Positions 18,080 to 24,860 of a DNA stretch of 64,000 bases are shown here, one piece after another. Origin of the DNA: a virus; IMG/VR virus record IMGVR_UViG_3300047476_001831, positions 1 through 64,000 of that record; one strand, 5' to 3'. The notes below the pieces were generated by a model, which had not been told where the DNA came from, made no database searches, and was given only the letters and a program-made list of their open reading frames with translations. The first letter of the stretch is position 1; each line of letters starts with the position of its first letter. Position numbers and translations under genes: made by a program.

Positions 18080-18571
18080 TTAGTAAAATGACTTTTTAAA
18101 TTCCTCCCAAATTTCACCAACTGAAGAATTAATTATTTCTGAAAATATAGTTGGTTCGTAAGGTTTAATGTTTAATTTTAGATTTGCTTCTTCTGGTGTT
18201 CTATCACCCTTCAATCTATTACAAGATGAACAACAAGTTACTAAATTAGTCCAAGTATTTTGACCCCCTCTAGATTTGGGTAAAATATGGTCAATAGTTA
18301 GATTTCTTTTACTACCACAATAAGTACACTCATGATTATCCCTTTTATATAATCTGTGTCTATTAATTTTTAACTTATGAACTCTATACTTCACAAAATT
18401 TAACAGTCTTATAATCAAGGGACGAATAAAATTACTCCTACCTGATGATATTGGTTTATCACTAGCTTTAATAACTTCAGCTTTCCCTTTATTTACTAAA
18501 GTGAAACCTTTATAAACACTTGTTATGTTTATTGGTGTGAAATCCGCGTTAAGAACTAATACCTTTTCCAT
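18080..18571 (-). CDS. HNH endonuclease
   Basis: 163 aa. N-terminal LVLNADFTPINITSVYKG is typical of a bacterial HNH family. The nuclease core (about 80-135) has two Cys pairs (CTYCG and CCSSC) framing LTIDHILPKSRGG and WTNLVTCCSSCN-RLKGDR, so a zinc-supported HNH site is complete. A free-standing nuclease for DNA processing, homing or host DNA attack is possible. No adjacent gene fixes the role. Confidence 0.85.
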   Translation of the reverse strand: MEKVLVLNADFTPINITSVYKGFTLVNKGKAEVIKASDKPISSGRSNFIRPLIIRLLNFVKYRVHKLKINRHRLYKRDNHECTYCGSKRNLTIDHILPKSRGGQNTWTNLVTCCSSCNRLKGDRTPEEANLKLNIKPYEPTIFSEIINSSVGEIWEEFKKSFY

Positions 18572-18706
18572 AGATTTGATTAAAAATACTTATATAAATA
18601 TTAAACAATAAAACTGACAAAAAAAACTTTAGTGACCATTATTCAAGATTTTTTTAATTTGTCAATAAAAAATGAATGAATATTTTTTTTATTTCAGATT
18701 TTTCAA

Positions 18707-18714
18707 TATCTTTG
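18707..18714 (+). promoter_or_regulatory. Host-type -7 element (TATCTTTG)
   Basis: TATCTTTG fits the Bacteroidota TAnnTTTG element, 22 bases before the protease start. The upstream -33 position is only T-rich. Half-sites TGACA (18614-18618) and TGTCA (18659-18663) lie upstream. Confidence 0.5.
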
Positions 18715-18735
18715 TTCTAACAAAAAAATACAACT

Positions 18736-19407
18736 ATGCTTGACTTCATAAAAATTACAATCGCGGCTTTCATCTTTTTCTCTGTTTTGGGTTATATGAA
18801 CGAAAACAATTTAACATTAGTTGAAATGTTTACAACTTTTCCTAATAGTGAAAAAATAGATTCAGTTAGTCTTAAAATTGATACGTATGAACAAATTGTT
18901 AGTGAATACCCAACTAATGAATCAACAATTTCTGAACCTACAGTTAACAATGAAACTGTAATTGTTAAAGCTTTGGGTAATGTTGATAATAGTGATTTGA
19001 CAGATGCCGTTAACATCATTAAAAATTTTTATGGTTATAATTGTGTTATTGGTAATGCCGAACCTATTACTGATGAACTTTATATACCTGGTACTACTGA
19101 AATCCTTAATGCTCAAACCTGTCTTGATAAGTTCAATACAAATAACAAAGTTGTATATATTGTTGACAAAAGACTTTGGGCTAGAGGTGAACATTTAAGA
19201 GGATACGCATCAGTCGGTGGTGGATTTGTAATTGTTCGTGGTGAAAAAAGTTTTTTACAAGAAACAATAATTCACGAAATTGGTCATACTCTTGGTTTAG
19301 GTCATTGTGATGATATGAGTTGTATTATGGCAGTTAATAATGACTTAGAGGATAGTGGTACTTTTTGTAACAAATGTAGAAATCAAATCAGTCATACTTT
19401 CCAATAA
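18736..19407 (+). CDS. Archaemetzincin-like zinc metalloprotease, membrane-anchored
   Basis: 223 aa. One N-terminal hydrophobic segment (about 5-20), a linker, then a metzincin domain. The zinc motif HEIGHTLGLGHCDDMSCIM contains HExxHxxGxxH followed by Cys-x4-Cys and a Met. A CNKC pair follows 12 residues later, matching the second structural zinc site of the archaemetzincin (M54) family. Substrates of this family are poorly known. A protease of this type is unusual in a phage. It is preceded by a TATCTTTG promoter element and followed by three small genes. Confidence 0.82.
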   Translation: MLDFIKITIAAFIFFSVLGYMNENNLTLVEMFTTFPNSEKIDSVSLKIDTYEQIVSEYPTNESTISEPTVNNETVIVKALGNVDNSDLTDAVNIIKNFYGYNCVIGNAEPITDELYIPGTTEILNAQTCLDKFNTNNKVVYIVDKRLWARGEHLRGYASVGGGFVIVRGEKSFLQETIIHEIGHTLGLGHCDDMSCIMAVNNDLEDSGTFCNKCRNQISHTFQ

Positions 19408-19415
19408 TTTAAACT

Positions 19416-19796
19416 ATGAAATCATCAACAGAAAAATTATTGAAATTTTACCAAGAAAATGGAATACTAGAGCTTAGTGAAGTAACAGGTCAATCCTTGG
19501 AAAAGTTAAATCAATTACTTAACCTTAATCTCAAAACATTTGAGGATATCAATTTTGAAAAACACGAGGAATTGGGTGGTGTAGTGGGTAGAATTACATT
19601 TGAAAATGGATATGGTGCATCAGTTGTTAGTCATATAATGTCATATGGTGGTAAACTAGGACTTTATGAGTTAGCCGTACTTGACAAAGAGGGTGAATTA
19701 ACTTATGATACACCTATAACAAATGATGTCGTAGGTCATTTAACTCCTAAAGAAGTAACAAATTATTTAATAAAAATCCAAGATTTAAAAAATTAA
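19416..19796 (+). CDS. Hypothetical protein
   Basis: 126 aa. The second half (FENGYGASVVSHIMSYGG, GLYELAVLDKEGELTYDTP) has a compact beta-rich pattern that I recall from other phage genomes without an assigned function. It starts 8 bases after the protease gene and likely shares its transcript. Confidence 0.6.
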   Translation: MKSSTEKLLKFYQENGILELSEVTGQSLEKLNQLLNLNLKTFEDINFEKHEELGGVVGRITFENGYGASVVSHIMSYGGKLGLYELAVLDKEGELTYDTPITNDVVGHLTPKEVTNYLIKIQDLKN

Positions 19797-19800
19797 AATT

Positions 19801-20073
19801 ATGCCAACAATTTATCAAGATGTTGAAGCTGAAGTCGATATTGATGTTGAAGATTTTATTGACGAATGCTCTGATAGAGAAATAGAAAAACTAATCAAAT
19901 ATTTGATTGCTGAAGGTAAATTACCCAAAACTTTAACGAAATATGGTCAGAGTCAAAATCTTTCAGTAAATGATGTTCTTTGGTATGAAACAATATCAAA
20001 AATACAGAGTAATAGATTAGCTATGACTGATGAGGAAATTGAAATAATTGAAAAAATTGCAAAAAGATTTTAA
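19801..20073 (+). CDS. Small acidic helical protein
   Basis: 90 aa, helical, with an acidic start (DVEAEVDIDVEDFIDEC). No motif recognised. Spaced 4 bases from the previous gene, same likely transcript. Confidence 0.55.
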   Translation: MPTIYQDVEAEVDIDVEDFIDECSDREIEKLIKYLIAEGKLPKTLTKYGQSQNLSVNDVLWYETISKIQSNRLAMTDEEIEIIEKIAKRF

Positions 20074-20075
20074 TC

Positions 20076-20252
20076 ATGTATATTATCATTAAAAAAATTG
20101 AACAACCCAACGGTGTGGTTCTTCCTGTAGTTATTTTGGATGCAAATAGTGAGGTGTGGGAATTCCCCACTTCTGAAGATGCTGAACACATCAGAGATAT
20201 ATTCGAGACGAACTCTGACTCAGGTCACAAATATGAAATAAAAAAGATTTAG
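20076..20252 (+). CDS. Small hypothetical protein
   Basis: 58 aa, starting 2 bases after the previous stop (MYIIIKKIEQPNGVVLPVVI, then DANSEVWEFPTSEDAEHIRD). The tight spacing and protein-like composition support it as real. Function unknown. Confidence 0.55.
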   Translation: MYIIIKKIEQPNGVVLPVVILDANSEVWEFPTSEDAEHIRDIFETNSDSGHKYEIKKI

Positions 20253-20312
20253 AATTACTTGACAAGTTAGAATTAATCACTTAGGTTTTACAACACAATT
20301 AAAAGAAACGAT

Positions 20313-21710
20313 ATGAACTTCATTGATGCTTTACAATCAGAGGATACTTTAACGGAAAACGGAATGGTAACAAATTCTTCAACTTTGAACGAATGTGTAA
20401 ACCTATTCTTCACAATTGGTGCTATGAGAGGACAAGATAAGCAAAGACTTATTTCCACATTCTCAAAAGCATTCAATGAGAATCCGTTAACTGCATTGAA
20501 AATCTTATTTTGGGTTAGAGATGTAAGAGGTGGCGCAGGTGAAAGACAAATCTTCCGTGATATTCTAAAATATCTAGTGGAGAATCATCCGAATGTAGTA
20601 AAACAAAACATTCAAGCAATACCACATTTTGGTAGATGGGATGACCTTTCAGTTCTTTTTGGTACCGAGTTGGAAGCTGATGCTACCAATATGTTTGTAA
20701 GTGGTCTAATTGTAGAAAATGGACTATGTGCAAAGTGGATACCAAGAAAGGGTGTTATCTTCAATGCAATTAGAAAGGTATTGAAAACCACCCCTAAAAA
20801 CCTTCGTAATCTGTTGGTAGGAATTTCTAATACTGTTGAGCAAAAGATGTGTGCTAACCAATGGAATGAGATTGAGTATGAAAAGACTCCATCATTGGCT
20901 ATGGGTAGATACACAAAGGCTTTTGCAAAACACGACTTAGGTGGTTTTACTGAGTATTTAAATAAGTTAAAAAAAGGAGAAACCAAAGTCAATGCGGGTG
21001 CTGTATATCCTTACAATGTGGTTCAAACAATGAATCAAGGTAGTTGGGAATTAGCAAACGAGCAATGGAAATCTTTACCAAACTTTATGGAAGGTACAAC
21101 TGAAAGGATTTTACCTGTGGTTGATGTATCTGGGTCAATGGGTTCAGTAGTTTCTGGTAGTATAACTTGTCTAGATGTAGCAATTTCTTTGGGATTATAT
21201 ATCTCTGAAAGAAATGAAGGGGTGTTCAAAGATAGTTTCATTACTTTCTCTGAAAAACCTCAACTTCAAGTACTTTCAGGTTCATTGAGAGAACGTTACA
21301 ACCAAATGAGTCAAGCTGATTGGGGTATGAATACAAATCTTGAATTAGTATTTAATGTTGTCCTAAATCAAGCTTTGAAACACAAAGTTCTGCCTGAAGA
21401 TATGCCTTCTAAAATATTGATTATGTCTGATATGGAATTTGACCAAGCTACAAGACAATCTGAAAGTGCGATACAGATGATTAGAAGACAATATGAAGAA
21501 AGTGGTTATTCACTACCACAAATCATATTTTGGAACATCCAATCTAGGGGAGGAAACTTCCCAGTAAGACATAATGAATCGGGGACTGCATTAATCTCAG
21601 GACTTTCACCAAGTATTGTAAAGTCAGTATTGGGTGGAAAAGAGATGACACCAATATCTATTATGAATGAGACAATCAATTCAGAAAGATATTCAATCAT
21701 CGAGATGTAA
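20313..21710 (+). CDS. Ro60-like TROVE-vWA RNA-binding protein
   Basis: 465 aa. Residues about 1-255 form a HEAT-like TROVE/DUF2828 ring (LKILFWVRDVRGGAGERQIF, HFGRWDDLSVLFG, MGRYTKAFAKHDLGGFTEYL). Residues about 265-465 are a von Willebrand A domain with an intact MIDAS start DVSGSMGS (Asp271). Ro proteins hold the 3' ends of misfolded RNAs in the ring and bind Y RNAs on the outside; in bacteria they tether exonucleases. A strong Y-RNA-like structure begins one base after the stop and a large tRNA array follows, making a phage Ro RNP likely. RNA binding is inferred from family and context. Confidence 0.87.
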   Translation: MNFIDALQSEDTLTENGMVTNSSTLNECVNLFFTIGAMRGQDKQRLISTFSKAFNENPLTALKILFWVRDVRGGAGERQIFRDILKYLVENHPNVVKQNIQAIPHFGRWDDLSVLFGTELEADATNMFVSGLIVENGLCAKWIPRKGVIFNAIRKVLKTTPKNLRNLLVGISNTVEQKMCANQWNEIEYEKTPSLAMGRYTKAFAKHDLGGFTEYLNKLKKGETKVNAGAVYPYNVVQTMNQGSWELANEQWKSLPNFMEGTTERILPVVDVSGSMGSVVSGSITCLDVAISLGLYISERNEGVFKDSFITFSEKPQLQVLSGSLRERYNQMSQADWGMNTNLELVFNVVLNQALKHKVLPEDMPSKILIMSDMEFDQATRQSESAIQMIRRQYEESGYSLPQIIFWNIQSRGGNFPVRHNESGTALISGLSPSIVKSVLGGKEMTPISIMNETINSERYSIIEM

Positions 21711-21872
21711 AAGAAAAAGGAAAAATTGGTTCATAAAGAATGATTCCTGCAAACTAACAAACATTGAATCATTTATATAAGAACCGAGTTGGTTTACTCA
21801 TTTTCCCAATCGCAAGGGAATAAATAAAAAAATCAAAAAACTCATTCTGAGACCAATTTTTCCATTTTTCTT
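21711..21872 (+). ncRNA. Y-RNA-like cloverleaf RNA downstream of the Ro-like gene
   Basis: The ends pair: 21711-21718 with 21865-21872 (8 bp), 21719-21730 with 21852-21863 (12 bp), and 21731-21733 with 21848-21850 (3 bp). Single bulged bases lie at 21864 and 21851. Inside are three hairpins: 21739-21746 with 21766-21773, AACC-N5-GGTT near 21782-21795, and TTCCC-N8-GGGAA near 21803-21820. A long 5'/3' stem with a bulged helix (GGTTCA opposite TGAGACC) plus a multibranch head is the architecture of Y RNAs, and bacterial YrlA RNAs carry a tRNA-like module. Identity rests on structure and its place beside the TROVE gene. Confidence 0.6.
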
Positions 21873-21904
21873 TACTTAATGAAACTTTTTAATTAATTTA
21901 GCGT

Positions 21905-22045
21905 TATATAGAACAAAGGATAGATTCAGCAAACTATAAATCAAAACTTGTAAATTTGAAAAAAACTATCCTGACAATTTAGGTAATAACGAATGGGTTC
22001 AGCAATTGACTTTTGAATGCAAACCAAAAAAACCATTCCGAACCA
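21905..22045 (+). ncRNA. Two further stem-loops with a TTCAGCAA loop motif
   Basis: AGGATAG (21917-21923) pairs with CTATCCT (21966-21972). GAATGG (21991-21996) pairs with CCATTC (22033-22038). Both stems lead into TTCAGCAA, and the large hairpin of the Y-like RNA contains a related TTCCTGCAA. A direct repeat (AAACTTTTTAAT followed by AATTTAG) lies before 21900 and again at about 22045-22065. They may be additional small Y-like RNAs or one RNA with two domains. Confidence 0.4.
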
Positions 22046-22087
22046 AACTTTTTAATAATTTAGTAATACTTATATACAAATAAAACA

Positions 22088-22183
22088 ATGAGAAACTCAA
22101 TCAATCATATTAGTAAGTCAGTACAGCCGCAATTTAGCAATTGTTGGTCGACTAATCCGTATGGTTCAGATAGAGTGTCGTAA
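22088..22183 (+). CDS. Possible leader peptide before an intrinsic terminator
   Basis: 31 codons (MRNSINHISKSVQPQF, then SNCWSTNPYGSDRVS). It is followed 30 bases later by a strong terminator and then the tRNA array, an arrangement seen in attenuation leaders. No recognised family. It could also be a non-coding RNA. Confidence 0.3.
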   Translation: MRNSINHISKSVQPQFSNCWSTNPYGSDRVS

Positions 22184-22212
22184 TAGGTATAAAGTAATAA
22201 TTTTTATATGAG

Positions 22213-22243
22213 ACCCTGAACCAAAAAAGTTTAGGGTTTTTTT
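22213..22243 (+). terminator. Terminator before the tRNA array
   Basis: ACCCTGAAC (22213-22221) pairs with GTTTAGGGT (22229-22237), loop CAAAAAA, followed by a T-run. It separates the Ro/Y-RNA block from the first tRNA. Confidence 0.85.
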
Positions 22244-22273
22244 GTGTTCTTTGACATCGTGGGTAAAATATAC

Positions 22274-22346
22274 TCCCCCTTGGTATAATGGTTGATTACA
22301 TCAGATTTTGATTCTGAGGATGGTGGTTCGATTCCATCAGGGGGAA
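22274..22346 (+). tRNA. tRNA-Gln (TTG)
   Basis: Acceptor TCCCCCT/AGGGGGA, anticodon stem TCAGA/TCTGA with loop TTTTGAT giving anticodon TTG, T-loop TTCGATT, discriminator A. The CCA end is not encoded. Confidence 0.9.
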
Positions 22347-22366
22347 CTTAAAAAAATTACAAAACA

Positions 22367-22398
22367 TTTGGAAATATCAAAAATTGATTGTAGTTTTG
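22367..22398 (+). promoter_or_regulatory. Host-type promoter inside the tRNA array (TTTG-N20-TAGTTTTG)
   Basis: TTTG at 22367-22370, 20-base spacer starting GAAATAT, TAGTTTTG at 22391-22398. Closely similar copies, including the spacer, occur at 22916, 25654 and 30518. It fits the Bacteroidota sigma consensus. Confidence 0.65.
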
Positions 22399-22401
22399 TG
22401 G

Positions 22402-22469
22402 AAGAGTAAGGAAAGGTCGTAGGTAGCACTGTCCACAACCAGCCTTAAACGTGGTGGATACTTACTCTA
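22402..22469 (+). ncRNA. Small hairpin RNA transcribed from the 22367 promoter
   Basis: AGAGTAAG (22403-22410) pairs with CTTACTCT (22461-22468), and an inner CCAC/GTGG helix lies within. It starts at the expected transcription start. It lacks a T-loop or anticodon loop, so it is not a tRNA. Function unknown. Confidence 0.45.
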
Positions 22470-22475
22470 ATTTAT

Positions 22476-22548
22476 GGTGGGATTGCCAAGTTGGTCAAGG
22501 CGAATGGCTGAAGATCATTTAATGTAGGTTCGATTCCTACTCCCACCA
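22476..22548 (+). tRNA. tRNA-Phe (GAA)
   Basis: Acceptor GGTGGGA/TCCCACC, D-stem GCC/GGC, anticodon loop CTGAAGA, T-loop TTCGATT. CCA is encoded after the discriminator A (22549-22551). Confidence 0.9.
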
Positions 22549-22558
22549 CCAAACAAAT

Positions 22559-22633
22559 GTGGTATGTACCCCAACTGGTAGAGGGGCATCATTGTGGATG
22601 ATGTATGTGTGGGTTCAAATCCCATCATACCAC
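22559..22633 (+). tRNA. tRNA-His (GTG) with encoded G-1
   Basis: TGGTATG pairs with CATACCA, and an extra 5' G (22559) faces C73 (22633), the histidine identity pair. Anticodon loop TTGTGGA. Confidence 0.88.
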
Positions 22634-22643
22634 CAAACAAATT

Positions 22644-22726
22644 GGAAGAGGTCCGAATGGACGAGGACACTGTCTTGAAAACAGCTGGGCGTAATTGCTT
22701 TGGGGGTTCGATTCCCTTCTCTTCCG
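22644..22726 (+). tRNA. tRNA-Ser (TGA)
   Basis: Acceptor GGAAGAG/CTCTTCC, anticodon loop CTTGAAA, long class II variable arm, discriminator G. Confidence 0.92.
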
Positions 22727-22739
22727 CAACTTATAAAAT

Positions 22740-22811
22740 GTCTCTATGGTGAAAAGGCAATCACACTTGACTGTTAATCAAGTATTCCTGGTTCGAGTCC
22801 AGGTGGGGACG
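22740..22811 (+). tRNA. tRNA-Asn (GTT)
   Basis: Acceptor GTCTCTA/TGGGGAC (two G-T pairs), anticodon stem CTTGA/TCAAG with loop CTGTTAA, discriminator G. Confidence 0.9.
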
Positions 22812-22820
22812 CAACTTTTT

Positions 22821-22893
22821 AGTCCCATAGTTCAACGGATTAGAACCTATCACTACGGATGATAAGATACCTGTTCGAATCGGGTTGGGACTA
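22821..22893 (+). tRNA. tRNA-Arg (ACG)
   Basis: Acceptor AGTCCCA/TGGGACT, anticodon loop CTACGGA. The A34 would need deamination to inosine by the host TadA. Discriminator A. Confidence 0.9.
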
Positions 22894-22915
22894 CAAAAAA
22901 AAACTTTACTTATTA

Positions 22916-22947
22916 TTTGGAAATAAGAAAAACAAATTGTAGTTTTA
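22916..22947 (+). promoter_or_regulatory. Repeat of the tRNA-array promoter (TTTG-N20-TAGTTTTA)
   Basis: TTTG 22916-22919 and TAGTTTTA 22940-22947, spacer GAAATAAGAAAAACAAATTG. It precedes the small membrane-protein gene at 22973. Confidence 0.55.
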
Positions 22948-22972
22948 CATAACAATAAAAAATAATAAAAAA

Positions 22973-23125
22973 ATGAGAAATTTAATGTTCATCTTGGTTT
23001 TCGGTTTTGTACTTAGTATTCTATTACCTCTTCCAAAATTAATAGGCACACCTATGACACTTGTTGTTTTAGGTTTGATTTTGGGAGTAGTGTCAATTTT
23101 AGAAAACACAAGAAAAAAAGTTTAA
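22973..23125 (+). CDS. Small two-helix membrane protein
   Basis: 50 aa, hydrophobic with a basic tail (ENTRKKV). It follows a promoter of the repeated type and precedes tRNA-Ser(GCT). Unknown function; similar in style to the 49-aa protein at 23231. Confidence 0.55.
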   Translation: MRNLMFILVFGFVLSILLPLPKLIGTPMTLVVLGLILGVVSILENTRKKV

Positions 23126-23131
23126 TCAATT

Positions 23132-23216
23132 GGAGGGTAAAGTAATCAGGGTCATTACCACCGCCTGCTAAGCGAGTGATACCAATAGGTATGTGTTTCG
23201 AGTACACTGTCCTCCA
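23132..23216 (+). tRNA. tRNA-Ser (GCT)
   Basis: Acceptor GGAGGGT/GTCCTCC, anticodon loop CTGCTAA, long variable arm (ATACC-N3-GGTAT), T-arm GTGTTTCGAGTACAC, discriminator A. Confidence 0.85.
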
Positions 23217-23230
23217 CAAAAAATTAAAAA

Positions 23231-23380
23231 ATGTTATTAATTATTGGTCTTTTATTTTTGATAATTGGAGTAATCTTATTAGTTTTGTCTTTCATCAAAA
23301 GAAACTCGGATTTGTTTGTAATAGGATTTATATTTCTAATCGTTCTTTTGTTGGGAATTATTTATGGTTTAATAATATAG
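23231..23380 (+). CDS. Small two-helix membrane protein
   Basis: 49 aa, two hydrophobic helices joined by SFIKRNSD. Its TAG stop overlaps the first two bases of tRNA-Pro. Function unknown. Confidence 0.55.
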   Translation: MLLIIGLLFLIIGVILLVLSFIKRNSDLFVIGFIFLIVLLLGIIYGLII

Positions 23381-23453
23381 GGGTGTAGCTCAGTTGGTTA
23401 AGAGTACTAGTTTTGGGAACTAGTGGTCGCAGGTTCGAGCCCTGTCACCCCTA
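23379..23453 (+). tRNA. tRNA-Pro (TGG)
   Basis: Acceptor AGGGGTG/CACCCCT, anticodon stem CTAGT/ACTAG with loop TTTGGGA, discriminator A. It shares two bases with the upstream stop codon. Confidence 0.88.
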
Positions 23454-23463
23454 CAATACATTT

Positions 23464-23538
23464 TGTCCTGTAACTCAGTTGGTTTAGAGTACTACGCTGA
23501 TACCGTAGGTGCCGTGGGTTCAAGTCCCACCAGGACAA
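23464..23538 (+). tRNA. tRNA-Ile (GAT)
   Basis: Acceptor TGTCCTG/CAGGACA, anticodon stem CTACG/CGTAG with loop CTGATAC, discriminator A. Confidence 0.9.
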
Positions 23539-23562
23539 CTATTTTTTTAATACTTAAAAATT

Positions 23563-23967
23563 ATGAATCAAGAATTTGTACCCTTTGAAGAATCCTTGGA
23601 ATTAAAAGAAATGGGATTTGATGAATTATGTTTTGGATATTACTCGAATGGTCAAATAACGAATGTTGACTTGAATTGGGTAAGTACTTCAATCAATCCC
23701 CCCACTTTAATTGATGGTGGATTCTATAGTATGAAAAATAGTGACACCACTAATGAACTTAATTGCACTGCACCAATCTATTCACAAGTATTCCATTGGT
23801 TTATGGAAACCCATAAAATAGATTCCAGTGTGATGGAAATGAAGTTTGTGATTGAGTCTGATGAAGATTTACCGAAATGGTTTTATGGGTTCAATAATTA
23901 TGACGAAACAAAATTAGGATGTTTAAGACAATTAATTAGAAAGGTTAAAAAAAATGGAAAGGGTTAA
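23563..23967 (+). CDS. Hypothetical phage protein
   Basis: 134 aa, soluble. The pattern LELKEMGFDELCFGYYSNGQ and later APIYSQVFHWFMETHKI resembles proteins I recall from Bacteroidota phages, with no known function. It overlaps the next gene by 14 bases. Confidence 0.65.
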   Translation: MNQEFVPFEESLELKEMGFDELCFGYYSNGQITNVDLNWVSTSINPPTLIDGGFYSMKNSDTTNELNCTAPIYSQVFHWFMETHKIDSSVMEMKFVIESDEDLPKWFYGFNNYDETKLGCLRQLIRKVKKNGKG

Positions 23968-24211
23968 AATTGGTGAATACAAAATTGGGGATAATTTGAT
24001 TATCGAATTTGGTGAAAACAATCCCAACAATAAGGAAGTTCAGGTTAGAGCGATAGTTGATATGGAGGTTGTAATTTTATTGGATAAGAATCAAAATTAT
24101 TTAATGGAAACAGTAAAATATATGAATCTTTTATGTAGATTTGGGAACGTTATTCGTGAAAAGAATGATGTGAGATTTCAAACCGAATTAATTCACGACC
24201 CAAGAATCTAA
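23954..24211 (+). CDS. Small hypothetical protein
   Basis: 85 aa, beta-rich (VKIGEYKIGDNLIIEFGENN). No motif known. Overlaps its upstream neighbour by 14 bases and is 3 bases from the next gene, so the three form one translational unit. Confidence 0.55.
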   Translation: MERVKIGEYKIGDNLIIEFGENNPNNKEVQVRAIVDMEVVILLDKNQNYLMETVKYMNLLCRFGNVIREKNDVRFQTELIHDPRI

Positions 24212-24214
24212 ATT

Positions 24215-24511
24215 ATGCTAAAAAGAATTATCAAAAGGAGTACTTGTAAGTTTTACGAATCAATTAGAAACCGATTTAATATGGAGTGTGTGTTGAGAGA
24301 AGGTGATTATGTTTATGATATTGAGGATGGGAGTGAATGGTTGTTATTGGAAAATCCCAATAAAGGTGGTTCGGCAAAAAGTATTTGTACATTTGCGCCT
24401 GAAGGTTGTGTGTATAAAATAGGAACACCATTCAAAAGATGTTATTTTGATGAGTTTGGTAAATTGAGAAAATACCTCAAAAGAGGTATGAACCCAGAAA
24501 GAAATTTTTAA
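24215..24511 (+). CDS. Small hypothetical protein
   Basis: 98 aa with a basic N-terminus (MLKRIIKRSTCKFYESIRNR). The middle (DYVYDIEDGSEWLLLENPNK) suggests a small beta fold. Last of a three-gene unit before tRNA-Lys. Confidence 0.55.
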   Translation: MLKRIIKRSTCKFYESIRNRFNMECVLREGDYVYDIEDGSEWLLLENPNKGGSAKSICTFAPEGCVYKIGTPFKRCYFDEFGKLRKYLKRGMNPERNF

Positions 24512-24516
24512 TTAAT

Positions 24517-24591
24517 GACCCTGTGGCTTAGCTGGTTTAAAGCACAATACTTTTAATATTGGGATCGGGAGTTCGAATCTCCCCAGGGTCA
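24517..24591 (+). tRNA. tRNA-Lys (TTT)
   Basis: Acceptor GACCCTG/CAGGGTC, anticodon stem CAATA/TATTG with loop CTTTTAA, discriminator A. Confidence 0.93.
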
Positions 24592-24816
24592 CTTAGGTAT
24601 AGTTTGGATTATTAATCCCATTGAACTTGCGGTTACTTTATATGTGAATAATGAAGGGGTAAAATTAATACCCATTTGTTTGAAATCGAAAACTTCGAAT
24701 TCTTGTTCCTCATAAACTCCAACAATCGAACTTGTTTCGTTATTGATGTATAAGGAATCAAAGGTTTTTAAGTTTATTACTAAACCTATTTCAACTGGGG
24801 GGATAAGTATTGTCAT
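24589..24816 (-). CDS. Small hypothetical protein on the minus strand
   Basis: 75 aa, beta-rich, no motif. A late-type TATTTATT on its coding strand at 24832-24839 supports it. Its stop codon overlaps the 3' end of tRNA-Lys on the other strand. Confidence 0.55.
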   Translation of the reverse strand: MTILIPPVEIGLVINLKTFDSLYINNETSSIVGVYEEQEFEVFDFKQMGINFTPSLFTYKVTASSMGLIIQTIPK

Positions 24817-24860
24817 TTAATGGTTTTGTTAAATAAATATTGAATTTAAATTAAATTTTT

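Noticed and set aside
18612-18663. Third copy of the chaperone operator before the archaemetzincin gene
   Set aside because: Only separated half-sites (TGACA and TGTCA about 40 bases apart), not a palindrome with 3-base centre.
22246-22280. Sigma70-like promoter TTGACA with TATAAT
   Set aside because: The TATAAT is part of the tRNA-Gln D-arm and the spacing is wrong.
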